A stretch of DNA of 12,724 nucleotides from an uncultured Eubacteriales bacterium. GTDB taxonomy: Bacteria; Bacillota; Clostridia; Oscillospirales; Oscillospiraceae. Within the stretch, counting starts at the first letter, position 1. The number at the start of each line of letters is the position of its first letter. The stretch lies in contig USLX01000054.1 in assembly GCA_900555665.1 (NCBI GenBank), positions 1-12,724 of the forward strand, in the 5' to 3' direction. Below, piece by piece: positions 1-6,744 of this stretch. The notes beneath the pieces are model-generated. The model did no database searches, was not told the origin of the DNA, and saw nothing but the letters and a program-made list of their open reading frames with translations. The position numbers and the translations under genes were made by a program.

Positions 1-1
1 C

Positions 2-112
2 AACTTCACCGACATGATCGCCGACGAGACGATCTGCACCGACTGCGACGCGCTGTATGAATTCCTGCAGGAAAAGAATCATCCGGTACTTGCACTTGAG
101 CCGCTGATGTAA
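2..112 (+). CDS. C-terminal end of an unidentified protein (5' truncated by window edge)
   Basis: An open frame runs from the window edge through 36 codons to a TAA at 110-112. Its codons mostly end in C or G, like the genes downstream. The visible tail holds a Cys-x2-Cys pair (ICTDCDALYEF) and ends in ALEPLM. I do not recognise the family from this fragment. Its position upstream of a corrinoid-activator gene makes a one-carbon or corrinoid-related enzyme plausible, but that is only context. A promoter for the next transcript overlaps its last codons. Confidence 0.6.
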   Translation, partial: NFTDMIADETICTDCDALYEFLQEKNHPVLALEPLM

Positions 113-118
113 TATAAT
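90..118 (+). promoter_or_regulatory. Consensus sigma-A promoter overlapping the upstream stop codon
   Basis: TTGCAC at 90-95, a 17-nt spacer, and a perfect TATAAT at 113-118. Transcription would begin near A125. The promoter lies in the last codons and just past the stop of the preceding gene, so the RNA it makes starts after that gene. It would produce either a short RNA ending at the terminator at 225-252 or the leader of the gene at 390. Confidence 0.65.
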
Positions 119-124
119 CATTCC

Positions 125-252
125 ATCGGCACTGTGATAGCATTTCTGTCCTCCGGCGGCCAGCGGGCTTCCCATCCCGCAAGCATCCACCAATACGCCG
201 CCGCGCGCAGAACGTGAGATCAAGGGGGAGGGCTTATGCCCTCCCCTTTTTT
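125..252 (+). ncRNA. Candidate structured small RNA (or terminator-controlled leader), about 128 nt
   Basis: The segment lies between a consensus promoter and a strong intrinsic terminator, and I see no convincing protein in it. By eye it folds as a long interrupted rod: TGAT (135-138) with ATCA (219-222), TTCTG (144-148) with CAGAA (208-212), CGGCGGC (154-160) with GCCGCCG (197-203), and an inner hairpin GCGGG (163-167) with CCCGC (176-180). The single-stranded stretch AAGCATCCACCAATAC (181-196) lies beside the inner hairpin. A rod with internal loops plus a terminator is compatible with a 6S-like or other independent ncRNA, but I cannot match a family. It could instead be a riboswitch or attenuator leader for the gene at 390. 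Folding is inferred by hand. Confidence 0.5.
225..252 (+). terminator. Intrinsic terminator before the RACo-like gene
   Basis: GGGGAGGGC (225-233) pairs with GCCCTCCCC (238-246) across a TTAT loop and is followed by six T (247-252). It ends the candidate small RNA, or acts as an attenuator ahead of the gene at 390. Confidence 0.85.
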
Positions 253-270
253 GCACATCTGTTTGCAAGG

Positions 271-347
271 TGCGGACAAAAATGTAAAAATGTCCGCGAA
301 AGTCTCTGCATGTACGGACGGACAGCGTCCGCAGACGCAAGGACTTT
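271..347 (+). promoter_or_regulatory. Inverted repeats in the RACo-like gene's upstream region
   Basis: Two adjoining structures fill the space between terminator and gene. GCGGACA (272-278) and TGTCCGC (291-297) are a perfect inverted repeat around a 12-base A-rich centre, which could be an operator or a hairpin. Then AAAGTC (299-304)/GACTTT (342-347), TCTGC (305-309)/GCAGA (331-335) and GGAC (316-319)/GTCC (327-330) nest inside one another. I saw no convincing promoter here, so the RACo-like gene may depend on readthrough or a non-consensus promoter. Confidence 0.3.
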
Positions 348-389
348 GCATCACGAAAATGAACCACACCGAAAGGAGAATCCCATCCG

Positions 390-2321
390 ATGTATCAGGT
401 TACCTTCCAATTTGAAAACGGCGACAAGCCGGTTGTCTTCTCGGCGTCGCCGAATATGACGCTGCTCGAGGCCGCGCGGAGCGCGAACGTTGCAATCGAC
501 GCGCCCTGTTCCGGCAACGGCTCCTGCGGCAAGTGCCGCGTGAAGATCGTGAGCGGCGAGGTGGAAAGTTATCCGTCGAGCCACATCTCTGAGGAAGAAT
601 ACGCCGCGGGCTGGCGGCTGAGCTGCGCGAGCAAGGTGATTGCCGACGTGACCGTCGAGGTGCCGGACATCGCCTCGGCCTACCAGAGCCGGATGAAGAC
701 CGCCGACCTCTCGACCGGCAAGGAGGTTGCAATTTTTGAAAAGCTGCAGGCTGACCTGCAGGCGGCCGGGATCGACTTTACGAATGACTCCTTTGTGCAG
801 TTCCGTCTGACGCTGGACGAGCCGACATTGGACGACACCATGCCGGATACCGAGCGGCTGACGCGCGCCGTTGAGGCTGAGAGCGGCTGCGGGCAGGTGA
901 AGCTGAGCTATCATGTGGTCAAAAAGCTGGCAAAGACCATCCGTGAGGCGAACTTCCAGGTGACAGTCTCCGCCGTCCGGCAGGGCGAGGGGCTTCTGGT
1001 TGTCGATGTGACGGAAAAGGCGGATGCGCCCATCTACGGCTGCGCGATTGACATTGGTACGACCACCGTCACCGGCGTCCTGATGGACATGGCCAGCGGT
1101 AAGCTCGTCGCAAAGGCCTCCGCCGGCAACGGCCAGATCCGCTACGGCGCGGACGTCATCAACCGCATCATCGAGCAGGGCAAGCCCGGCGGCGTGAAGC
1201 GGCTGCAGGACGCGATTTTGAAGGAGACGCTGCGCCCGATGGTGGGCCTGATGTGCAAGACCGCCGGCATCACGGCCGACCGCATCTTCCGCGTCGCCAT
1301 TGCCAGCAACACGACGATGAACCATCTGCTCCTCGGCGTGGACGCGAACCCCGTCCGCATGGAGCCGTATATCCCGACGTTCTTCCAGTGGCGCGGCCTA
1401 GTCGCCAAGGATCTCTCCTTCCCCGCGAACCCGGACGCCGAGGTGCTCATCTCCCCGAACATCGGCTCCTATGTCGGCGGCGACATCACCGCGGGCGCGC
1501 TGACAAGCCTGATCTGGGACAAGGACGAATTTTCGCTGTTCATCGACCTCGGCACGAACGGCGAGCTGGTCTTCGGCAACCGTGACTTTATGATGTCCTG
1601 CGCCTGCTCGGCAGGCCCGGCCTTTGAGGGCGGCGACATCTCCTGCGGCATGCGCGCGACCGACGGCGCAGTCGAGGCCGTGGTCATCGATAAGGACACC
1701 ATGGAACCGACGCTCAGGATCGTCGGCGACGCCGGGCAGAAGCCGGTCGGCATCTGCGGTTCCGGCATCATTGACGTGATTGCGGAGCTCTACCGCACGT
1801 CGATCATCTCGGCCAAGGGCCAGTTCGTCCGCGAGGGTGCGCGCGTGGCGCACGACGAGCACGGCATGGGCCGCTATATCCTCGCCACGAAGGACGAGAG
1901 CGAGACGGGCCGTGAAATTTCCATCACCGAGGTCGATATCGACTCGTTCATCCGCGCCAAGGCCGCCATCTTCTCCGCCATCAACATCATGCTCTCCTCG
2001 CTCGACATGGACGTCAGCGTGCTCGAGCATGTCTATGTCGCGGGCGGCATCGGCTCCGGCATCAACATGGAAAATGCGGTACGCATTGGGATGTTCCCGG
2101 ACGTCGACCGGAGCCTGTTCGAATACATCGGCAACTCGTCCCTTGCGGGTGCGTATGCGATGGCCCGGTCGGACTGCGCCGTCGACAAGGTAGACGAGCT
2201 GGCGTCCAACATGACCTATATGGAGCTTTCCACCAACCCGCGCTATATGGATGAGTTCGTCGCGGCCTGCTTCCTCCCGCACACCAACCGCGAGCTGTTC
2301 CCGTCCAGCGTACAGGAGTAA
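390..2321 (+). CDS. RACo-like ATP-dependent reductive activator of corrinoid protein, [2Fe-2S] plus ASKHA (DUF4445)
   Basis: Family knowledge: RACo-type proteins use ATP to drive reduction of an inactivated Co(II) corrinoid to Co(I), so that a corrinoid methyltransferase system can resume work in the cytoplasm. Seen here: residues 1-90 are a plant-type [2Fe-2S] domain with Cys40, Cys46, Cys49 and Cys79 (C-x5-C-x2-C-x29-C). A linker and middle domain follow, then an ASKHA ATPase domain from about residue 215. That domain has phosphate motifs DIGTTT (221-226) and DLGTNGE (386-392), the glycine-rich segment SAGPAFEGG (407-415), and a late VYVAGGIGSG adenosine-type motif. The length, 643 residues, is full for the family. 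An AAAGGAG site lies 11 nt before the ATG. The next gene starts 3 nt after the stop. The target corrinoid protein is not in the window and may be encoded upstream. Confidence 0.9.
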   Translation: MYQVTFQFENGDKPVVFSASPNMTLLEAARSANVAIDAPCSGNGSCGKCRVKIVSGEVESYPSSHISEEEYAAGWRLSCASKVIADVTVEVPDIASAYQSRMKTADLSTGKEVAIFEKLQADLQAAGIDFTNDSFVQFRLTLDEPTLDDTMPDTERLTRAVEAESGCGQVKLSYHVVKKLAKTIREANFQVTVSAVRQGEGLLVVDVTEKADAPIYGCAIDIGTTTVTGVLMDMASGKLVAKASAGNGQIRYGADVINRIIEQGKPGGVKRLQDAILKETLRPMVGLMCKTAGITADRIFRVAIASNTTMNHLLLGVDANPVRMEPYIPTFFQWRGLVAKDLSFPANPDAEVLISPNIGSYVGGDITAGALTSLIWDKDEFSLFIDLGTNGELVFGNRDFMMSCACSAGPAFEGGDISCGMRATDGAVEAVVIDKDTMEPTLRIVGDAGQKPVGICGSGIIDVIAELYRTSIISAKGQFVREGARVAHDEHGMGRYILATKDESETGREISITEVDIDSFIRAKAAIFSAINIMLSSLDMDVSVLEHVYVAGGIGSGINMENAVRIGMFPDVDRSLFEYIGNSSLAGAYAMARSDCAVDKVDELASNMTYMELSTNPRYMDEFVAACFLPHTNRELFPSSVQE

Positions 2322-2324
2322 GCT

Positions 2325-2939
2325 ATGCAGGTACAGAACAACAAGGAAGAAGTGCCGTTTGCGCACTATGAAGAACAATTCCGCGCCATCGATCCGGAGG
2401 CGGCTGCGAAGCGCTGCGGCGTGCCGTTTGCGGACGGGAAATTTTCCGTCTGCCTGCTCGGCGTGACCTATCAGATCGCCTGGCCGGACTATGCCATCAC
2501 TGCGGACAAGGATGGGGCTTTCGGCCTTGCCAGTCTCCCCTGCCAGACATTTTTGCTGCGCTTCTTACTGGAAGGCCGGCAGGCAGAGCCCTCAAGTCAG
2601 TTCAAAACCTTCCGCGAGATGCCCTGGGGAGAGATGTACATCCAGCCCTATACGGGCCGCGTTTTGACCCGCGCGGCATTCACCTTCGGCACGAAGGTAG
2701 AAAAATTCGCCGCGGCCTGCGAGAAGATGGGCGCCATCCGCCTCCCACACGGCGACGCCGGCTATCAGTTCGATTTTCTCGGCGGATATCGGATGCAGAT
2801 TATGGTCTATGCCGGGGATGACGAATTCCCGCCGAGCGCTCAGGTGCTCTATTCTGACAATTTTGAGACCGGCTTTGCCGCCGAAGACCGTGTTGTGGCG
2901 GGGGATTTGCTCATCACGGCGATCAAAAAAGAATTATAA
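2325..2939 (+). CDS. DUF3786 domain protein
   Basis: This 204-residue soluble protein matches the DUF3786 pattern, including the central Y-x-I-x-W-P-D-Y segment and the C-terminal FPPSAQVLYSDNFE followed by AAEDRVVAGDLL. The biochemical role is unknown. From memory, DUF3786 genes occur in acetogens and other anaerobes, often near corrinoid or one-carbon genes, which fits the neighbours here. The ATG lies 3 nt beyond the stop of the RACo-like gene. Its Shine-Dalgarno sequence (CAGGAG, 2314-2319) sits inside the final codons of that gene, so the two are very likely translationally coupled. No signal peptide or membrane segment is visible. A role as partner or accessory to corrinoid activation is inference. 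Confidence 0.8.
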   Translation: MQVQNNKEEVPFAHYEEQFRAIDPEAAAKRCGVPFADGKFSVCLLGVTYQIAWPDYAITADKDGAFGLASLPCQTFLLRFLLEGRQAEPSSQFKTFREMPWGEMYIQPYTGRVLTRAAFTFGTKVEKFAAACEKMGAIRLPHGDAGYQFDFLGGYRMQIMVYAGDDEFPPSAQVLYSDNFETGFAAEDRVVAGDLLITAIKKEL

Positions 2940-2953
2940 AGAGGAAGGCAATT

Positions 2954-3913
2954 ATGGAATTTATCTATCGTGGCCTGAAGGCCAAGCTGGAGCATGTGGA
3001 AGTGACGGAAAAAGAGCTCGATGCCCGCCTGCTTCAGATGCAGCAGCAAAATCCGTGCGTTCACGTCGTGACCGACCGCGCGGCCAAAAACGGCGATGAG
3101 CTGGTGCTCGATTATGCGGGCTACTGCGGCGGCGTCCAGTTCCCGGGCGGCACGGCGGAGAATCAGGCCCTGACGCTCGGCAGCGGAACCTTTATCCCCG
3201 GCTTTGAAGAGCAGCTGGTGGGCAGCCGCCCCGGTGACGAAGTGCGTGTCCATGTGACGTTCCCGGCACAGTATCACGCGCCGGAGCTGGCCGGCAAGGA
3301 GGCCGAGTTTGTCTGCAAAATCCACGAAATCCGGGAAAAGGGCGAGTATGCCTCGCAGGACGAGTTTGCAAAGGCCGTCGGCTGCAAGGATTACGAGGAT
3401 CTCCGTGCGCAGGTTCGCGAAAATCTGCGCCGATACTATGACCAGCGCGCCGAGATGGAGCTGCAGGATAAGCTGATGCGGCAGGCTGCTGCGACGATCG
3501 ACTTCGTCCCCACCGAGACGGAGCTGAATGAGGCGGTTGACCAGCAGATCAAGACGCTTGAGGCCCAGCTGGCCCAGCGCGGGCTGCGGCTGGAGGATTA
3601 TTGCAAATTCACCGGCGCCACGCCGGAATCGCTGCGCGAAGACGCCCGCGGCGACGCCGAGCAGGCCCTGCGCGTGCAGAAGGCCGTTGACCGGATTGTC
3701 ATTCTGGAGGGCCTTCGCGCCAGCCAGGCCGATCTGGACGACGCCATGCAGGTCATCGCCCGGGAAAACGGTCTTTCGCTCGACCAGCTCAAGGGCTATT
3801 GCGACGACAACTTCACCAAGGCCGTTGAAAACAGCGTCCTCACCACCAAGGCATACGCGCTTGTGCGCGCACTGGCCAATGTGACGCAGGTTACCGTCGG
3901 CGGCCAGAACTAA
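2954..3913 (+). CDS. Trigger-factor-like peptidyl-prolyl isomerase lacking the ribosome-binding domain
   Basis: The 319-residue protein has an FKBP-type prolyl isomerase domain at about residues 42-128: GDELVLDYAGY, then LGSGTFIPGFEEQLVG, then GDEVRVHVTFP. An alpha-helical region at about 135-315 resembles the C-terminal chaperone domain of trigger factor. Ordinary trigger factor is about 430 residues and begins with a ribosome-docking domain of about 110 residues. Here only some 40 residues precede the isomerase domain, and the ribosome-docking signature is absent. It should therefore not work at the ribosome exit tunnel but as a free chaperone/isomerase. It follows DUF3786 by 14 nt with an AGAGGAAGG site, so it belongs to the RACo-like operon. 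A dedicated folding role for corrinoid or one-carbon enzymes is inference. Confidence 0.85.
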   Translation: MEFIYRGLKAKLEHVEVTEKELDARLLQMQQQNPCVHVVTDRAAKNGDELVLDYAGYCGGVQFPGGTAENQALTLGSGTFIPGFEEQLVGSRPGDEVRVHVTFPAQYHAPELAGKEAEFVCKIHEIREKGEYASQDEFAKAVGCKDYEDLRAQVRENLRRYYDQRAEMELQDKLMRQAAATIDFVPTETELNEAVDQQIKTLEAQLAQRGLRLEDYCKFTGATPESLREDARGDAEQALRVQKAVDRIVILEGLRASQADLDDAMQVIARENGLSLDQLKGYCDDNFTKAVENSVLTTKAYALVRALANVTQVTVGGQN

Positions 3914-3931
3914 AGTTTCTTGGAAAATCAT

Positions 3932-3965
3932 GCAAAAAGGCAGCCCTTTCGGGCTGCCTTTTTGC
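3932..3965. terminator. Strong intrinsic terminator, nearly symmetric
   Basis: GCAAAAAGGCAGCCC (3932-3946) pairs over all 15 bases with GGGCTGCCTTTTTGC (3951-3965) around a TTTC loop. The T-run 3959-3963 terminates plus-strand transcription of the RACo-like operon. The matching A-run would give a T-run on the other strand, so it may also act on minus-strand readthrough. Confidence 0.9.
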
Positions 3966-3969
3966 GATA

Positions 3970-4016
3970 TTGCACAAAAACGTTGTTTCACTCTACAATT
4001 TCTGATACCCTGGTAT
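3970..4016 (+). promoter_or_regulatory. Possible upstream fhs promoter (P1) with ATACC-CT-GGTAT palindrome at its start site
   Basis: TTGCAC (3970-3975), an 18-nt spacer, and TACAAT (3994-3999) form a fair sigma-A promoter with a start near 4006. The palindrome ATACCCTGGTAT (4005-4016) would cover that start. The same half-sites, ATACC and GGTAT, occur in the cysK operator. Moderate to low certainty; the promoter at 4058-4086 is better. Confidence 0.35.
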
Positions 4017-4057
4017 ATCAATAATGTAAGAAAATGAAGGAAATTCATATTTCGGTA

Positions 4058-4086
4058 TTGACTTATCGAAAGATAGATGGTAAACT
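4058..4086 (+). promoter_or_regulatory. Main fhs promoter (P2)
   Basis: TTGACT (4058-4063), a 17-nt spacer, and TAAACT (4081-4086), with a predicted start near 4093. The motif TTATCG recurs three times around it: 4063-4068, 4098-4103 inverted, and 4108-4113. These repeats could bind a regulator or simply form the first leader hairpin. Confidence 0.7.
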
Positions 4087-4092
4087 GTGCCT

Positions 4093-4213
4093 GTAACCGA
4101 TAAAAGATTATCGATTGGGCGCCGAGGTACGTGAATTTTGGAAGCGCGGCGTCAAAAAAATTTTGCCTCCGGGGATGTTAAGGCCCCTGAGGATTCCTTA
4201 AGGAGGAAACACA
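4093..4213 (+). promoter_or_regulatory. fhs leader RNA with alternative hairpins that expose or hide the Shine-Dalgarno
   Basis: The ~120-nt leader contains two upstream hairpins: CGATAA (4098-4103)/TTATCG (4108-4113), and a 7-bp stem pairing 4118-4124 with 4147-4153 around a 22-nt loop. Downstream, CCTCC (4166-4170) has two possible partners. In one fold CCTC plus GGGG (4166-4174) pairs with CCCC plus GAGG (4184-4192), leaving the AAGGAGG site (4200-4206) free. In the other, CCTCC pairs with GGAGG (4202-4206) while TTAAGG (4178-4183) pairs with CCTTAA (4196-4201), burying the site. These folds exclude each other, as in translational riboswitches. It does not match the ZTP or THF riboswitch consensus as I recall them. 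No ligand can be named. Confidence 0.5.
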
Positions 4214-6022
4214 ATGGCAATCGAATTCAAAGACGGCAAGTATGTACATGAGGACGGCCACGTCACGCTGGACCCGACCGTGTACAAGGACTGGCAGATC
4301 GCTGAGGAAGCAGAAAAGGCGCTGCCTTCCGTGGATTATTTCCGCGAGAAGCTTGGCCTGCTCCCGGAGGAGATCATCCCCTACGGCAAGACCCCGAAGA
4401 TTGACTTTATCAAGGTCATGAACCGCCTGAAGGATAAGCCCGACGGCAAGTTCATCGAGGTCACTGCGATCACCCCGACTCCCTTCGGCGAAGGCAAGTC
4501 CACCGTTTCCCTCGGCCTGATCGAAGGCCTCGGCAAGCTCGGCAAGAATGTCGGCGGCGCCCTGCGTCAGCCCTCCGGCGGCCCGACGATGAACGTCAAG
4601 GGCACTGCGGCCGGCGGCGGCAACGCCCTGCTCATGCCAATGACCGAGTTCTCCCTTGGTCTGACCGGTGATATCAACGACATCATGAACGCCCACAACC
4701 TCGCCATGGTCGCGCTGACTGCCCGTATGCAGCACGAGCGCAACAACAACGACGAGTGGCTGGCCAAGAAGGGCCTGAAGCGCCTCGACATCGACCCGAA
4801 GCGCGTTGAGATGGGCTGGGTCATCGACTTCTGCGCGCAGTCCATGCGCAACATCATCATCGGCCTCGGCGGCCGTCTGGACGGCTTCCTGATGGAGTCC
4901 AAGTTCGGCATCGCCGTCGGCTCCGAGCTGATGGCCATTCTCGCCGTCGCCCGCGATCTGAAGGATCTGCGTGAGCGCATCGGCAAGATCGTTGTCGCCT
5001 ACTCCAAGAGCGGCGAGCCCGTCACCTGCGAGGATCTCGAGGTTGCCGGCGCCATGACCGCCTGGATGCGCAACACCATCAACCCCACCATGTGCTACAC
5101 CGTCGAGCATCAGCCGGTCCTCATCCATGCCGGCCCGTTCGCCAACATTGCCATCGGCCAGTCCTCTGTCATCGCTGACCGTCTGGCCCTCAAGCTGTTC
5201 GATTACCATGTCACCGAGTCCGGCTTCGCTGCCGACATCGGCTTTGAGAAGTTCTGGAACGTCAAGACCCGCCTGTCCGGCCTGACCCCGAACGTCTCCG
5301 TCCTGGTTGCAACCGTCCGCGCGCTCAAGATGCACGGCGGCGGCCCGAAGGTCACCCCGGGCGCCCCGCTCGCCAAGGAGTACACCGAGGAGAACCTCGA
5401 ACTTCTGGAAAAGGGCACCTGCAACCTGTTCCACCATGTCAACACCATCAAGAAGTCCGGCATCAACCCGGTCGTCTGCATCAACCGCTTCTACACCGAT
5501 ACCGACGCGGAAATCGCGCTTCTCAAGAAGCTCTGCGCCGAGCACGGCGTCCGCTGCGCCGAGTCCAACCACTGGCGCTTCGGCGGCGAAGGCGCGATCG
5601 AGCTGGCCAAGACCGTTGTCGAGGCTTGCGAGGATCCCGTCAACGTCAAGTTCCTGTATGAACTCGATATGCCGCTGCGTCAGCGCGTCGAGCTCATCGC
5701 GAAGGAAGTCTACGGCGCAGACGGCGTCGAGTGGGCACCGCTGGCTGTCCAGAAGGCTGAGCGCTTCGAGTCTGACCCGAAGTACAAGGATTACTGCACG
5801 ATGATGGTCAAGACCCATCTGTCCCTGTCCGACGATCCCACCAAGAAGGGCGCACCGAAGGGCTGGACGCTGAAGGTTCGCGATATTCTCGAATACGGCG
5901 GCGCAAAGTTCCTCTGCCCGATGGCTGGCACCATTTCCATGATGCCCGGCACGGCTGCCAACCCCGCCTATCGCCGCGTCGATGTCGACACCGAGACCGG
6001 CAAGGTTTCCGGCCTTTTCTAA
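4214..6022 (+). CDS. fhs: Formate--tetrahydrofolate ligase (eukaryote-like sequence type)
   Basis: The enzyme joins formate to tetrahydrofolate using ATP, giving 10-formyl-THF. This is the entry step of the folate methyl branch and a source of one-carbon units for purines. Seen here: the P-loop [11 protein letters not shown] (residues 87-97), the [17 protein letters not shown] segment, HAGPFANIA, the substrate-site NHW (452-454) and the terminal VSGLF. At 602 residues it is longer than the usual ~557, with about 25 extra residues at the N-terminus. Several stretches resemble the synthetase domain of eukaryotic C1-THF synthase more than the Moorella-type enzyme: [17 protein letters not shown], the [16 protein letters not shown] insertion (375-390), and [10 protein letters not shown]. 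Codon use is heavily C-ending, suggesting high expression. AAGGAGG lies 7 nt before the ATG. It is first in an operon with fchA and folD. Confidence 0.97.
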   Translation: MAIEFKDGKYVHEDGHVTLDPTVYKDWQIAEEAEKALPSVDYFREKLGLLPEEIIPYGKTPKIDFIKVMNRLKDKPDGKFIEVTAITPTPFGEGKSTVSLGLIEGLGKLGKNVGGALRQPSGGPTMNVKGTAAGGGNALLMPMTEFSLGLTGDINDIMNAHNLAMVALTARMQHERNNNDEWLAKKGLKRLDIDPKRVEMGWVIDFCAQSMRNIIIGLGGRLDGFLMESKFGIAVGSELMAILAVARDLKDLRERIGKIVVAYSKSGEPVTCEDLEVAGAMTAWMRNTINPTMCYTVEHQPVLIHAGPFANIAIGQSSVIADRLALKLFDYHVTESGFAADIGFEKFWNVKTRLSGLTPNVSVLVATVRALKMHGGGPKVTPGAPLAKEYTEENLELLEKGTCNLFHHVNTIKKSGINPVVCINRFYTDTDAEIALLKKLCAEHGVRCAESNHWRFGGEGAIELAKTVVEACEDPVNVKFLYELDMPLRQRVELIAKEVYGADGVEWAPLAVQKAERFESDPKYKDYCTMMVKTHLSLSDDPTKKGAPKGWTLKVRDILEYGGAKFLCPMAGTISMMPGTAANPAYRRVDVDTETGKVSGLF

Positions 6023-6054
6023 GAGAGAACCGAGCTACATACGCAAACCCAACC

Positions 6055-6082
6055 GGGAGGCGGCGGATATCCGCCGCCTCTC
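6055..6082 (+). repeat. Perfect palindromic hairpin between fhs and fchA
   Basis: GAGGCGGCGGAT (6057-6068) and ATCCGCCGCCTC (6069-6080) are exact reverse complements with no spacer. The stem extends by a G-C and a G-T pair to 6055-6082. Only three T follow (6083-6085), so it is a poor terminator. It more likely causes partial termination or stabilises the fhs mRNA 3' end, letting fhs be made in excess over fchA and folD. Confidence 0.7.
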
Positions 6083-6105
6083 TTTACGAATAAGGAGAAA
6101 CATCC

Positions 6106-6726
6106 ATGGATATGACGACAAAATCCTGCCGTGAGTTTGTCACGGTTCTGGCTTCCAACGAGCCTGCCCCCGGCGGCGGCGGTGCGTCCGCGCTGGTGGC
6201 TGCGCTTGGAACGGCGCTCGGCAATATGGTGGGCTCGCTCACCGTCGGCAAGAAGAAATATGCCGATGTCGAAGAAGAGATCAAAGCGCTCATGAAGGAG
6301 TGCGACGACCTTCAGACCCAGCTTCTCGATCAGGTCCCCGCCGACGCGGAGGGCTTTGTGCCGCTGGCGAAGGCCTATGGCATTCCCAAGGACGATCCCA
6401 GCCGCCCGGAGATCATGGAGAAGGCGACCATCACAGCCTGCCAGGTCCCGATGCACATCATGGAGCTGTGCTGCAAGTCTTTAGACGCAATCAAGATCTT
6501 TGCCGACAAGGGCTCTCGTCTCGCGGTTTCCGACGCGGGCTGCGGCGCTGTGATCGTGAAGTCTGCGCTGCAGGCGGCTTCCTTAAACGTCTTCATCAAC
6601 ACCAAGACGCTCGCCAACCGCGAAGTCGCGGAGGAAATGAACGCGAAGTGCCTCGGCATGCTCGACACCTACGGCAAGCTGGCCGATGAAATTTTTGAGA
6701 CCGTGAAGGCCGGATTCTTTAAATAA
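6106..6726 (+). CDS. fchA: Methenyl-THF cyclohydrolase / formimino-THF cyclodeaminase (FTCD_C family)
   Basis: A 206-residue soluble protein of the formiminotransferase-cyclodeaminase C-terminal family, identified by PAPGGGGASALVAALG at about residues 21-36 and the helical remainder. The full length fits a stand-alone cyclodeaminase. In clostridial one-carbon clusters this protein (FchA) interconverts 10-formyl-THF and 5,10-methenyl-THF, between the Fhs and FolD reactions. That role is especially likely here because the neighbouring FolD lacks key cyclohydrolase residues. The alternative, release of ammonia from 5-formimino-THF in histidine or purine breakdown, is less likely because no formiminotransferase is nearby. 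AAGGAG sits 8 nt before the ATG. It lies 83 nt after fhs and 18 nt before folD. Confidence 0.93.
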   Translation: MDMTTKSCREFVTVLASNEPAPGGGGASALVAALGTALGNMVGSLTVGKKKYADVEEEIKALMKECDDLQTQLLDQVPADAEGFVPLAKAYGIPKDDPSRPEIMEKATITACQVPMHIMELCCKSLDAIKIFADKGSRLAVSDAGCGAVIVKSALQAASLNVFINTKTLANREVAEEMNAKCLGMLDTYGKLADEIFETVKAGFFK

Positions 6727-6744
6727 GGAAGGAAGAACAAAACA

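Noticed and set aside
125..252. tRNA, SRP RNA or cobalamin riboswitch in the segment before the RACo-like gene
   Set aside because: No tRNA cloverleaf or T-loop, no SRP GGAAG/AGCAG core, and no B12-box were found; the segment is left as an unassigned candidate ncRNA.
351..2378. Minus-strand open frames (351-1325 and 1398-2378) opposite the RACo-like gene
   Set aside because: Both are antisense frames with His/Arg/Asp/Val-rich translations and no domains; the plus-strand gene carries all expected motifs.
2849..4048. Open frame (399 codons) on the minus strand opposite the trigger-factor-like gene
   Set aside because: It runs straight through the intrinsic terminator and fhs P1 region and shows no family motifs; an antisense shadow.
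4093..4213. ZTP (pfl) or THF riboswitch in the fhs leader
   Set aside because: These were expected from gene context, but the conserved ZTP core (CUGGCG and CCUGGGC-type segments) and the THF consensus are not present as I recall them.
4178..5818. Long open frame (546 codons) on the minus strand opposite fhs
   Set aside because: fhs is unmistakable on the plus strand. The antisense frame follows from its strong C-ending codon bias, and its translation is a low-complexity Asp/Gly/Leu/Val mix without family features.
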